Positions 1 through 6,497 are shown, numbered from the stretch's first letter. The stretch is DNA of 12,647 nt from Patescibacteria group bacterium UBA5187 (GCA_002413065.1 DHWH01000005.1:193-12839); one strand, 5' to 3'. Program-made: numbers and translations. The notes: generated from the letters alone by a model not told the origin.

Positions 1-1
1 C

Positions 2-352
2 TCATTGCAAGTTGGTAGTGGTGGCGGAAATCCTCCACCCCCACCTGCTCCGGGATCGACGATAGATATCTGGTGGCCAGGCAATGGAGCAAATGTAAGC
101 GGCGTTCAACCATTCAAAGGTCTGCTACAAAATCGATCGCTATCGGAATACTCTATGTTCTGGCAAGTTGACGGCAACGGCCTGAATAGCATGAGCGATA
201 GCCAACAAGATTATCCTCACAAAGAATCACTGGTTGATGTAAATCCATGGAACTGGAGAGGCAACGGACCATACAACATCAATTTCATAGCGAAGGATCC
301 GTCAGGAAATATCATTGCCCAAAAAACAGTCCCTATTACGATTGCACGGTAG
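2..352 (+). CDS. C-terminal part of a secreted protein with Ig-like (WWP) domain, 5' truncated by window edge
   Basis: The frame is open to the left edge and ends at TAG 350-352. The TTG at position 5 is probably an internal leucine, so the true start lies outside the window. The visible 115 residues begin with a flexible Gly/Pro linker (GGGNPPPPPAP), followed by one compact domain of about 95 residues. The domain is rich in aromatics and beta strands, with the landmarks WWPGNGANVSG, MFWQVDG, PHKES and WNWRGNGPY, and ends in a strand reading IAQKTVPITIAR. The linker and the strand pattern suggest a cell-surface or secreted protein whose C-terminal Ig-like module binds a partner or polysaccharide. 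I recall similar WWP modules at the ends of secreted Patescibacteria proteins, but could not check this. The catalytic or main part of the protein is not visible, so no activity can be assigned. Confidence 0.75.
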   Translation, partial: SLQVGSGGGNPPPPPAPGSTIDIWWPGNGANVSGVQPFKGLLQNRSLSEYSMFWQVDGNGLNSMSDSQQDYPHKESLVDVNPWNWRGNGPYNINFIAKDPSGNIIAQKTVPITIAR

Positions 353-359
353 AGCATTA

Positions 360-398
360 AAAACAGCGAGTATTGCACCAGACAACACTCGCTGTTTT
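360..398. terminator. Bidirectional intrinsic terminator between convergent genes
   Basis: A perfect 12-bp inverted repeat (AAAACAGCGAGT at 360-371 with ACTCGCTGTTTT at 387-398) encloses a 15-nt loop. The A/T ends of the stem give a short U-run for either strand. It lies 8 nt after the stop of the secreted-protein gene and next to the stop of the minus-strand gene at 400, so it fits both. Confidence 0.8.
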
Positions 399-399
399 G

Positions 400-966
400 C
401 TACTCGGTAAGTAATTCTTTCCTGCGCAGCAATAAACTATAGAGAACGAGTATGGATGTCAGAATAAGAATCGCCACCCAAGCCGCACCAACTGTAAGCT
501 GCAGCTGACCTTCACGAATTTCAACTTCGCGCAGATTGCGTCCGGCCACTATGAAGCCCGATGATTTTCCCTGAAAATGCACGACGATCGCTGCAACCCG
601 TGTCGATGAAGCAGGCTGCCACGTAATGCGATCTTGCTCGTGCGTCCGAGCATACTCAAAAACGCCTGCAGGCAAAACGGGCACTTGGCCATTCAGATAT
701 CCTGAAGAGGAAATAGGCTTTCCAGTATCATCATAAATTATTACGAACGGAGCCAGACTTTTCGATATATCTATGCGGGAAGTTCCGATTAGCAAGGAAG
801 GTACGAAGCCATTTCCCAGAAATACTGCGGCATCCTCTGCCATCTGAATCTGGGGATCATTGGCGCTCGTCCGGATATTTTGCTGGACCGCAACATACAA
901 TGCGAACATGATAATCGTGCTTGCCACGGCAAGCGGAATCCAAAATTTTAGGAAGTATCGGGACAT
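400..966 (-). CDS. Two-helix membrane protein with extracytoplasmic sensor-like domain, no output domain
   Basis: I chose the ATG at 964-966 (188 residues). The longer reading from 981 would start upstream of, or inside, the likely -10 box at 973-978. A membrane segment at about residues 9-28 and another at 159-180 enclose an extracytoplasmic region of about 130 residues. A short basic tail (RRKELLTE) ends the protein in the cytoplasm. The middle contains FVIIYDDTGKPISSSG, an ITWQP stretch and FIVAGRNLREVE, which is how the ligand-binding Cache/PAS-like part of membrane sensor kinases tends to read. No kinase, HAMP, GGDEF or methyl-accepting domain follows, so the protein is a sensor-like module without visible output. 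It may work with a separate partner or have a structural role. The gene diverges from the exported protein at 1076 and is apparently monocistronic. Confidence 0.75.
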   Translation of the reverse strand: MSRYFLKFWIPLAVASTIIMFALYVAVQQNIRTSANDPQIQMAEDAAVFLGNGFVPSLLIGTSRIDISKSLAPFVIIYDDTGKPISSSGYLNGQVPVLPAGVFEYARTHEQDRITWQPASSTRVAAIVVHFQGKSSGFIVAGRNLREVEIREGQLQLTVGAAWVAILILTSILVLYSLLLRRKELLTE

Positions 967-972
967 GCAAAT

Positions 973-1002
973 AGTATACATGTATAGTCCTTGCGTAGTC
1001 CA
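973..1002 (-). promoter_or_regulatory. Promoter of the membrane sensor-like gene (leaderless layout)
   Basis: On the minus strand a -35-like TGGACT (997-1002) is followed after 18 nt by TATACT (973-978). Only six bases separate the -10 box from the ATG at 966, so transcription would begin at or next to the start codon. Confidence 0.5.
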
Positions 1003-1044
1003 GACGAAGGAGTATCATTGCGTCAGTTTAGCTTTGAAAATCAG

Positions 1045-1062
1045 TTGAGCACAGATTGAGCA
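1045..1062 (+). repeat. Short direct repeat TTGAGCA x2 in a divergent intergenic region
   Basis: TTGAGCA occurs at 1045-1051 and again at 1056-1062, eleven bases apart, about 14 nt before the start of the exported-protein gene. One helical turn of spacing fits a small operator or a duplicated -35 element. It could also be chance. Confidence 0.25.
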
Positions 1063-1075
1063 ACCAATATGTTTT

Positions 1076-2071
1076 ATGCAAACAACATCAACGCTATGCA
1101 GGCTTATTGTCCTGTATAGTCTCACGATCACAACGCTGCTATACGGCAAAGGCGGCGACACCCGTACAGACACCAATACAACAGTGATGCCGTATTCATA
1201 TACGTTATCATTAGCTCCCCAACGCACCCCGCCGATACATGGGACCCTCCTCGAGGATTTTACATTCCATATCGGGACTGATTCCTCATTCGGAAATCGT
1301 TTTGGACGATACACCGGTTTAGCCTGGACGCGCACCATGCAAAAGCAAGGGTACGGCATTCATGATGAAATCGCAGAGGTAGGTCGGGATGTCGTGCTGA
1401 AGACACTGGAGAACAGTGCGCGCGAAGCGCTGATCTCCCATCTTCCTATTGATGAATGGAAGGACTGGTTTTTCGGAAGCGGCGCTTTCGGGCGCTTTTT
1501 CGAAAACGTGGTAGAAGGATCCATCGGCAACACGGAAGAAGAGAACCTGGAGTACGTGTCCGCCGAACCATCGGAGACCATGATCAATAAATCATGGTGG
1601 CATGAGACTCAGGATGATCTGTCCCTTCAGTATGGCGTACGTCCGGTCTATGGCTATGTCATGGCGGATATCGGACATCAACACGCCCGGAGTCTGGGAC
1701 GTAAAATACTCCCGATCGTGCATGTCGATTTGCGCCTGAAGCTCGAGATGCCTTCATTCCAAAGGGATGGATGGACACGGATCATAAAAACCGAAAGTCA
1801 GTTGGTGTTCCCTCTTCCGAAGAAATGCCAACTTTCCGTAGGCGGTTCGATGTATCCCATTCAACTCTTCGGAACCAGCCATTCCGGAGCCAATCGCTAC
1901 AGCCCTTCCGTATCGGTCCGTTTCGATCAATTGTTTACAAAAAATGAAAAGTCGGTCGGCCTGTTCTCCGTCGGTACGCAGATCGGAGCTCATCAAGTGC
2001 TGGTCTCGGCCCAATTCGCAGTCCCCTGGGAATTCCTGGCTGACCGGATTTACGGACGTTCCAGAAACTAA
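1076..2071 (+). CDS. Exported beta-rich protein of unknown function
   Basis: The protein has 331 residues. Residues 1-24 look like a signal peptide or membrane anchor: a short polar start with one Arg at 9, then the hydrophobic stretch LIVLYSLTITTLLYG. A Thr/Asp-rich linker follows (27-37). The middle (95-180) is mixed alpha/acidic and includes aromatic clusters such as EWKDWFFGSGAFGRFF. From about residue 183 to 318 the sequence alternates polar and non-polar residues in strands (YGVRPVYGYVMADIG, IVHVDLRLKLEM, KTESQLVFPLP, LFSVGTQIGAHQVLVSAQF), which resembles a beta-barrel or beta-sandwich. I recognise no family. The start is the first ATG in frame (1076); an in-frame TGA at 1046-1048 excludes anything much longer. 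No Shine-Dalgarno sequence is visible. A terminator follows directly, and the gene appears to be transcribed alone. Confidence 0.7.
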   Translation: MQTTSTLCRLIVLYSLTITTLLYGKGGDTRTDTNTTVMPYSYTLSLAPQRTPPIHGTLLEDFTFHIGTDSSFGNRFGRYTGLAWTRTMQKQGYGIHDEIAEVGRDVVLKTLENSAREALISHLPIDEWKDWFFGSGAFGRFFENVVEGSIGNTEEENLEYVSAEPSETMINKSWWHETQDDLSLQYGVRPVYGYVMADIGHQHARSLGRKILPIVHVDLRLKLEMPSFQRDGWTRIIKTESQLVFPLPKKCQLSVGGSMYPIQLFGTSHSGANRYSPSVSVRFDQLFTKNEKSVGLFSVGTQIGAHQVLVSAQFAVPWEFLADRIYGRSRN

Positions 2072-2090
2072 TCGTACTTCGCCGGCACTC

Positions 2091-2118
2091 GCAGCAACCT
2101 CATCGGGCTGCTTTTTTA
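2091..2118 (+). terminator. Intrinsic terminator after the exported-protein gene
   Basis: GCAGC (2091-2095) pairs with GCTGC (2107-2111), with an inner CC/GG pair extending the stem, and is followed by a run of T from 2112. It lies 19 nt after the stop codon at 2071. Confidence 0.75.
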
Positions 2119-2140
2119 TTCTCTCAGCTCTACCCGAAAC

Positions 2141-2158
2141 AGATGCCCTAACGCATCT
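2141..2158 (-). terminator. Possible hairpin terminator after NDH-2
   Basis: AGATGC (2141-2146) pairs perfectly with GCATCT (2153-2158) around a 6-nt loop, immediately after the NDH-2 stop at 2159-2161. On the minus strand it is followed only by GTTTC, so the U-tract is weak. It may stabilise the 3' end rather than terminate efficiently. Confidence 0.35.
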
Positions 2159-3466
2159 TTACATCAACTTCGTAATGTCCCTTGGAAAAAAGATATCAAG
2201 AGTCCATTCAATCATGATGCGTATCCGTTTTTGCCATGAGGCGAATTTGAAAAGATACACGGTGCGCCACAGCCACCACGTAAACCATCCCGCTATATGC
2301 AATGAATATATCTCGCCGATTGCGAACCATTGTCCGACCGAAACCATCGCGCCTTTTGGCTTGTATTGGAATGTGAAAAGAGGCTTGCGGCGTATCGAAG
2401 CCAGGATATTCGCGGTTACAATTTTTGTTTCCAGTACGGCCGCCTGGGCAAGCATCGGAACGGGTCTGGTATTTTTTGAATCTTTTTTGAACGCATGCGT
2501 ATCGACATAACCGGCCGCATCTCCAAGGGCAAAAATACGCTCGTGGCCTTGCAGGCGGAAAAATTCATCGACAATAAGGCGGCTGCCAGACAGTGCCGGC
2601 TGTTCTCCCGCAAATCGCGGAACAATGGCTTTGACACCGGCTGTCCACACGGTAGTGCTCGCTATTACGAATGTGCCGTCCGCCAAGCGGAGTCCGTCCG
2701 GCATCACTTCAGTCACCGTACTTCCCAATCTCAAGACGACGCCGCTTTTGATCAAGCGTCGCTCCGAGGCCTTTCGGAGTGAAGGCACGAACATTTCCAA
2801 GAGTTCCTTTCCCGTGTGTATCAACGTGATAGCCGCTTCTTCTGATCGGCAATGGCCAGGCTCCGAAGGTGCGCAATGCGTCTTGCGATAATACCTTTTG
2901 ATCATGCCCTGAACAAAATCGGAAAGTTCTGCAGCCAATTCGACGCCCGTAGCGCCGCCGCCGACAATCGCAAAAGAAAGCAGTTCCCTTCGTTCTTCTT
3001 CGCTCTGCGCCAGGACAGCGTGCTCAAACGCATCTATGATCTCTGATCGTATTCGCGCCGCATCTGCTAGATTTTTCAGTGGAAGCGTATGCTCAGACGC
3101 GCCGGGAATGCCGTAATAATTGGTCTCTGCTCCTGTGGCGATGACAAGATAATCATAGGGAATTTCCGTCGTTTCATTGTGCGCACTCACCGTCACTATC
3201 CGTTTCTCGGTATCTATAGATTCGACTGCGGCTTGAACAACACGGACAGGAGTTCCGGCGAACACTTCACGAATGGGTTCAGCGACATTTCGCGGATTGA
3301 GACCGCCGGTGGCGACTTCATGCAAAAGAGGCGTAAAGAGAAAATAATTGGTGCGATTAATAATCGTGAGTTCGATCAATCCCTTCTTCGCCAGACGTTT
3401 AAATCTCTTGGCGACATACATTCCGCCAAAACCTGCGCCGAGAATGACAATACGAGGACGAAGCAT
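2159..3466 (-). CDS. ndh: Type II NADH dehydrogenase (NDH-2), NADH:quinone oxidoreductase
   Basis: The protein is 435 residues, a normal length for the family, and looks complete. It is a membrane-bound FAD enzyme that passes electrons from NADH to quinone without pumping protons. The FAD Rossmann motif GAGFGG lies at residues 10-15, ATG at 110-112, the NADH Rossmann motif IVGGGATGVE at 167-176, and the second FAD contact GDAAG at 315-319. The C-terminal part (about 375-435) carries aromatic and amphipathic helices (GWFTWWLWRTVYLF) that anchor NDH-2 enzymes to the inner face of the membrane. Two short Cys-containing segments near 198-206 (HCAPSEPGHC) form an insertion of unknown role. It is the last gene of a minus-strand cluster after DoxX and ZIP, 42 nt below ZIP. 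Its own promoter-like sequence suggests that it can also be transcribed separately. Confidence 0.93.
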   Translation of the reverse strand: MLRPRIVILGAGFGGMYVAKRFKRLAKKGLIELTIINRTNYFLFTPLLHEVATGGLNPRNVAEPIREVFAGTPVRVVQAAVESIDTEKRIVTVSAHNETTEIPYDYLVIATGAETNYYGIPGASEHTLPLKNLADAARIRSEIIDAFEHAVLAQSEEERRELLSFAIVGGGATGVELAAELSDFVQGMIKRYYRKTHCAPSEPGHCRSEEAAITLIHTGKELLEMFVPSLRKASERRLIKSGVVLRLGSTVTEVMPDGLRLADGTFVIASTTVWTAGVKAIVPRFAGEQPALSGSRLIVDEFFRLQGHERIFALGDAAGYVDTHAFKKDSKNTRPVPMLAQAAVLETKIVTANILASIRRKPLFTFQYKPKGAMVSVGQWFAIGEIYSLHIAGWFTWWLWRTVYLFKFASWQKRIRIMIEWTLDIFFPRDITKLM

Positions 3467-3474
3467 ATGACAAC

Positions 3475-3503
3475 ATTTTAGCAGAGTTTAAGAAATATGT
3501 CTT
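3475..3503 (-). promoter_or_regulatory. Promoter-like sequence directly upstream of ndh
   Basis: On the minus strand AAGACA (3498-3503) is followed after 17 nt by an extended -10, TGC plus TAAAAT (3475-3480). The -10 ends 8 nt before the ATG of ndh, giving a leaderless or nearly leaderless transcript. The -35 overlaps the end of the ZIP gene. Confidence 0.45.
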
Positions 3504-3508
3504 ACTGC

Positions 3509-4291
3509 CTACATCCCCGCCAAACGAATCGCTCCGAATAGTACCCCCGCTCCCAGCAACGTCATGATTGTAGTAAGAAATTTTGGATGCGCATGATGGC
3601 TTTCGGGAATGAGATCGCTTGCGCCAATATAAAGAAAAAAGCCTGCAAATAAAGCGAGAACGATGCTCAAGGATTGTTCGGGCAATGAAAAGAAAAGCGT
3701 CGAAACGACTCCTAAAACCGGAGCGATCGCGTCCACAAGCAACCATTTGAATGCTGATATTCCCTTTCCCTTATTTTTCAAAATCAGATTGACCGTATTG
3801 ATGCCATCGGAAAAATCATGGACCAAAACCGCAACGGCTACGATAGCGCCGACTGCGGCTGAAACCTGGAATGCCAGACCGATGGCGACGCCATCCAAAA
3901 AACTGTGTATCGAAAGGCTGCCTGCTCCCAAGATGCCCCGTCGTGTGTGCGTAAGTTCGGCAACTTCACCATGACTCCCGTGTTCGAGTTCTTTTTCATG
4001 ATCCTGTTCATGATTGTGTGCTTGACCGTGCGCATGAGCATGAAGAAAAACGGCACGATCAAGTACGAGATAAATCAAAAATCCGGCAGACACGATAGTT
4101 GTGATAAAAGATGAATCATAGAATTGAGAACCCACATTAATAGCCTCGGGCATCAAATCGAAGAAAGCCACACCGATCACGGCTCCGGCACTAAACCCGA
4201 GAATAAGATGAAGCTTGTCTTTGAAACGCAATGCCACAAAACCGCCGATCAGCGTAGCTATGAATGTTGCCAATGCGATGAGAATAATCAT
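3509..4291 (-). CDS. ZIP-family metal (zinc/iron) transporter
   Basis: This 260-residue protein has about eight membrane segments and is a ZIP-type divalent metal carrier of the cytoplasmic membrane. The metal-binding signatures of the central helices are HSFLDG (residues 129-134) and HDFSDG (158-163). A His-rich loop lies between helices 3 and 4 (about 84-115: HAHAHGQAHNH, then more His), as is usual for ZIP proteins. An acidic FFDLMPEA stretch (43-50) and SDLIPESHHAH (225-235) are the other polar membrane-proximal motifs. The second site departs from the HE(x)PHE form of classical ZIP helix 5, which makes the metal uncertain. The gene begins 8 nt after the DoxX stop, with no Shine-Dalgarno sequence. 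It is likely co-transcribed with DoxX and ndh, which suggests metal supply or efflux tied to a redox function. Confidence 0.9.
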   Translation of the reverse strand: MIILIALATFIATLIGGFVALRFKDKLHLILGFSAGAVIGVAFFDLMPEAINVGSQFYDSSFITTIVSAGFLIYLVLDRAVFLHAHAHGQAHNHEQDHEKELEHGSHGEVAELTHTRRGILGAGSLSIHSFLDGVAIGLAFQVSAAVGAIVAVAVLVHDFSDGINTVNLILKNKGKGISAFKWLLVDAIAPVLGVVSTLFFSLPEQSLSIVLALFAGFFLYIGASDLIPESHHAHPKFLTTIMTLLGAGVLFGAIRLAGM

Positions 4292-4298
4292 GGGACTT

Positions 4299-4307
4299 AC
4301 TATAACA
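4299..4307 (-). promoter_or_regulatory. Extended -10-like element overlapping the DoxX stop, upstream of ZIP
   Basis: TGT plus TATAGT reads on the minus strand across 4307-4299 and includes the TAG stop of the DoxX gene. It ends 7 nt before the ZIP ATG. No good -35 is visible, so it may be a weak internal promoter or chance. Confidence 0.3.
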
Positions 4308-5358
4308 CAGGTTCGCCGCGGCGTGTCTTTTCGAAAAGAACCTTCTCCAGAGTGTACTCATCGTAGCCGTGGAGGAACAAAGTGATGTTTACGCCGAATA
4401 AAATGAGATGCGGCCACACGACTTCTCCGAAGAAAATCAGGGACATGGTTAAAAATACGGTGAATACCAGAGTCATGAAGCGGATTTCGAAGCCGACCGC
4501 AATGCAGATGCCGATCAGGATTTCGATGATGCATGCGCCCATGACAAGGAACATCGGGGAGAAATGGAAATACTGCGTAAGATGATACTGCTCGATCGTC
4601 TGAAGCGCCAGATTGCTATGAATGAATTTCGAGTAGATCGAAGAAAAAACAATAGTAATGCCGAATAATATGCGCATGATGAGGAAGCTATGTTTCGCCA
4701 GAAAAGTTCCGGCATGCCGAAATATATTTTCAACGGAAACAAGTGCCGGGATTGCCCGGTCAAGCGACCACGTTCCCCCGCCCAAAATAAAGAACAGGAT
4801 CATCTCGCCCAGATAGCTCAGGTACGTGAACATATACCAATGGTAAATAGATGCGGCGTATACAAACAAACAGATGCCAAGAAGCGTAATGATGCGCGTC
4901 AAAAATCCCAGACAAATGGAAATTCCGGCTATCATAAAGATAATGCCCAGCACATGTACGACGGACGGAGATGCTATAGCGGATAATGGAAGTTCCGGTC
5001 CGAACAGGCTTCCGAAATATCCCGAAGCGAATAGACTGATGCCGAAAGTCAGTCGGCCCGCCAACGGCGCATACTTTTTGAGCCGCAACAAAAACGGATC
5101 GCATACCCGTTCAAAGAGCGGCGAGATTGAAGCTGTGAGGACCAAAAGGAATGCAACCGTAGTAATGAGCGCCCAGATCAGAAATAATTTCCCTTCTGTC
5201 GGTATGGCGGAAAACGGATTTGGCGATGGAGTCGAGATGGCATCTGCGATTTGTTGGGAGTCGAGAACGTACACTTCGTGCGCGGAGGCAGTAAGCGGAA
5301 TAAGAACCGCTTGTATCAGCATGAGAGCAGTCAGAAGGAATATGAGTTTGCGTCGCAT
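4300..5358 (-). CDS. DoxX-type membrane protein with internal duplication
   Basis: The protein has 352 residues. A signal peptide (1-26, ending TASA before HEVYVL) leads to a short extracytoplasmic segment, then about nine or ten hydrophobic segments from residue 57 onwards. Two halves look alike. GRLTFGISLFASGYFGSLF (101-119) resembles MRILFGITIVFSSIYSKFI (228-246). ICLGFLTRIITLLGICLFV resembles ICIAVGFEIRFMTLVFTVFL. GEMILFFILGG (184-194) resembles GEVVWPHLILFG (311-322). Each half is one DoxX-like four-helix unit. DoxX proteins occur as the small membrane subunit of thiosulfate:quinone oxidoreductase and in other quinone-linked or oxidative-stress complexes; the substrate here is unknown. 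The gene heads the DoxX-ZIP-ndh cluster and has the best promoter of the block. A GAGG lies 5 nt before the ATG, the only Shine-Dalgarno-like signal seen here. Confidence 0.8.
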   Translation of the reverse strand: MRRKLIFLLTALMLIQAVLIPLTASAHEVYVLDSQQIADAISTPSPNPFSAIPTEGKLFLIWALITTVAFLLVLTASISPLFERVCDPFLLRLKKYAPLAGRLTFGISLFASGYFGSLFGPELPLSAIASPSVVHVLGIIFMIAGISICLGFLTRIITLLGICLFVYAASIYHWYMFTYLSYLGEMILFFILGGGTWSLDRAIPALVSVENIFRHAGTFLAKHSFLIMRILFGITIVFSSIYSKFIHSNLALQTIEQYHLTQYFHFSPMFLVMGACIIEILIGICIAVGFEIRFMTLVFTVFLTMSLIFFGEVVWPHLILFGVNITLFLHGYDEYTLEKVLFEKTRRGEPVL

Positions 5359-5368
5359 TGTGTCCTCA

Positions 5369-5377
5369 ATTATAGCA
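5369..5377 (-). promoter_or_regulatory. Consensus extended -10 promoter upstream of DoxX
   Basis: The minus strand reads TGC plus TATAAT, a perfect extended -10, at 5377-5369. It ends 10 nt before the ATG of DoxX. No clear -35 is seen, as is common with extended -10 promoters. It separates the DoxX cluster from the OB-fold gene 53 nt upstream. Confidence 0.6.
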
Positions 5378-5411
5378 GATTACCGGCAAATTCCGCCGAA
5401 TGAAGTACCAC

Positions 5412-5870
5412 TTATTCAATCTGCTCAGGATCTTCGATAACCATTTCAGCTTTGCCTTTGTACGATTTGATGACGCCGGTCAATTTCACTTCCCTTTGAT
5501 ACTTGCCAAGATCCTTGAATTTATCGGCATCTGAAGCGAAGATCACGGCCGAAAACGGACAACTGCTGGATTTTTGACAGAAGTCAAAGAAAATAACACC
5601 GCTTTTTGAAGTGAATACTTTGAGAACTGTCCCTGTGATCACGGCCTTTTCACCAACATGATTTGGCGCATCGGTATATTTGTACGTCTCTGCTTCGGAA
5701 TAAGCGTGCGCTTCCGGTCCATTCGATCGAACAGCTTGAGGAGTAATGATTTCACCGGAACTGCCGCGAGCCATCATCCAGCCTCCGAGTCCGATAATGC
5801 ACACACCGACTGCAACAACTATTCCAAGTTGCTTTTTATCCATATTTTTTAGATTCATTTGTATATTCAT
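5412..5870 (-). CDS. Membrane-anchored OB-fold protein
   Basis: The protein has 152 residues. A cytoplasmic Lys-containing start is followed by one membrane helix (about 15-33, LGIVVAVGVCIIGLGGW), a linker (36-68) and an OB-fold domain (about 70-152). The OB strands read VGEKAVITGTVLKVFTS, VIFFDFC, AVIFASDADKF and REVKLTGVIKSYKGKAEMVI, followed by an EDPEQIE tail, as in nucleic-acid-binding OB domains of secreted nucleases such as the YhcR type. Cys98 and Cys104 (CQKSSSCPF) could form a disulfide outside the cell. Three possible starts (residues 1, 5 and 10) are not distinguished by a ribosome site; I took the longest. It begins 18 nt after the PLD nuclease stop and is almost certainly in the same transcript. 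It probably presents or binds DNA or RNA outside the membrane for the nuclease next to it. Confidence 0.75.
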   Translation of the reverse strand: MNIQMNLKNMDKKQLGIVVAVGVCIIGLGGWMMARGSSGEIITPQAVRSNGPEAHAYSEAETYKYTDAPNHVGEKAVITGTVLKVFTSKSGVIFFDFCQKSSSCPFSAVIFASDADKFKDLGKYQREVKLTGVIKSYKGKAEMVIEDPEQIE

Positions 5871-5888
5871 GACTGTATTGAATTATTT

Positions 5889-6458
5889 TTATTGATTAGC
5901 AACCAATATTTTTTTAATAATCTCCAGATATTGATCATGAACCTTTTTGTTCGTACCAATTTCCAAAACTTCATCATTTGCCTCAGTCGCCGATTGTGTC
6001 CAGTTATAACTTCCTGATGCATATGCTTTTTCAGTCACCAAAGCTTTTATGTGCATGATGCCGTCCTGATGCTTTTGCGTTTCAACCGCAATCCCGGCGA
6101 CACGCAATTGTTCAATGATATTTTTATTGCTTCCGATACTTGCCTCGCGATCCATTATTCCCCAGACGACGAGGCCGCGTTGTTTCGCACGAACGAGAGC
6201 ATCGGCTATTTCCTTTTTTGTAAAGTAATAAATCGCGAAATATACATACGTGTTCGCATTATTTATAATGCGGACTATTTCCTGATCATTCTGCCTGTGA
6301 TCGAGCGAGTACACTACCTTGGTTTGTGAATTGAAGTGCGCTGATACGAAGATCGCCACTGACCCGGCACTTGCAACGACAATGCCGGATACGATAAAGA
6401 GCTGAACTTTGCGTGAAAGATCTTTGAACATGAATTGGAGGACATGCGGAGTGCGCAC
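5889..6458 (-). CDS. Membrane-anchored phospholipase D-family nuclease with single HKD motif
   Basis: The protein has 189 residues counted from a GTG at 6456-6458; an ATG at residue 10 (6429-6431) is an alternative start. One membrane helix (about 17-40) anchors a PLD nuclease domain (about 47-189) outside the cell. The catalytic region reads H136-x-K138 (HIKALVTE), then GSYNW (149-153) and acidic residues NDE (161-163), matching Nuc-type endonucleases. These have one HKD motif per chain and are active as dimers. Two departures are visible: the Asp of HxK(x)4D is Glu143, and the gap to the GS pair is five residues instead of the usual six. The protein may still cut DNA or RNA, but activity is less certain than for a canonical Nuc. 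It is the first gene of the pair with the OB-fold protein. Confidence 0.85.
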   Translation of the reverse strand: MRTPHVLQFMFKDLSRKVQLFIVSGIVVASAGSVAIFVSAHFNSQTKVVYSLDHRQNDQEIVRIINNANTYVYFAIYYFTKKEIADALVRAKQRGLVVWGIMDREASIGSNKNIIEQLRVAGIAVETQKHQDGIMHIKALVTEKAYASGSYNWTQSATEANDEVLEIGTNKKVHDQYLEIIKKILVANQ

Positions 6459-6497
6459 GTCGTGTTAACGCTAGTAAAGAGGCAGGTCTTGCGGAAA

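Noticed and set aside
967..981. Upstream ATG at 979-981 for the membrane sensor-like gene
   Set aside because: It lies at the edge of the likely -10 box (973-978); the ATG at 966 fits the promoter better.
1944..2510. Plus-strand 188-residue frame across the 2072-2158 gap
   Set aside because: It overlaps the exported-protein gene and ndh in antisense, reads through an intrinsic terminator and has no recognisable protein features.
4874..5440. Plus-strand 188-residue frame opposite the DoxX gene
   Set aside because: It is a basic, featureless antisense translation of a membrane-protein gene with clear family features on the minus strand.
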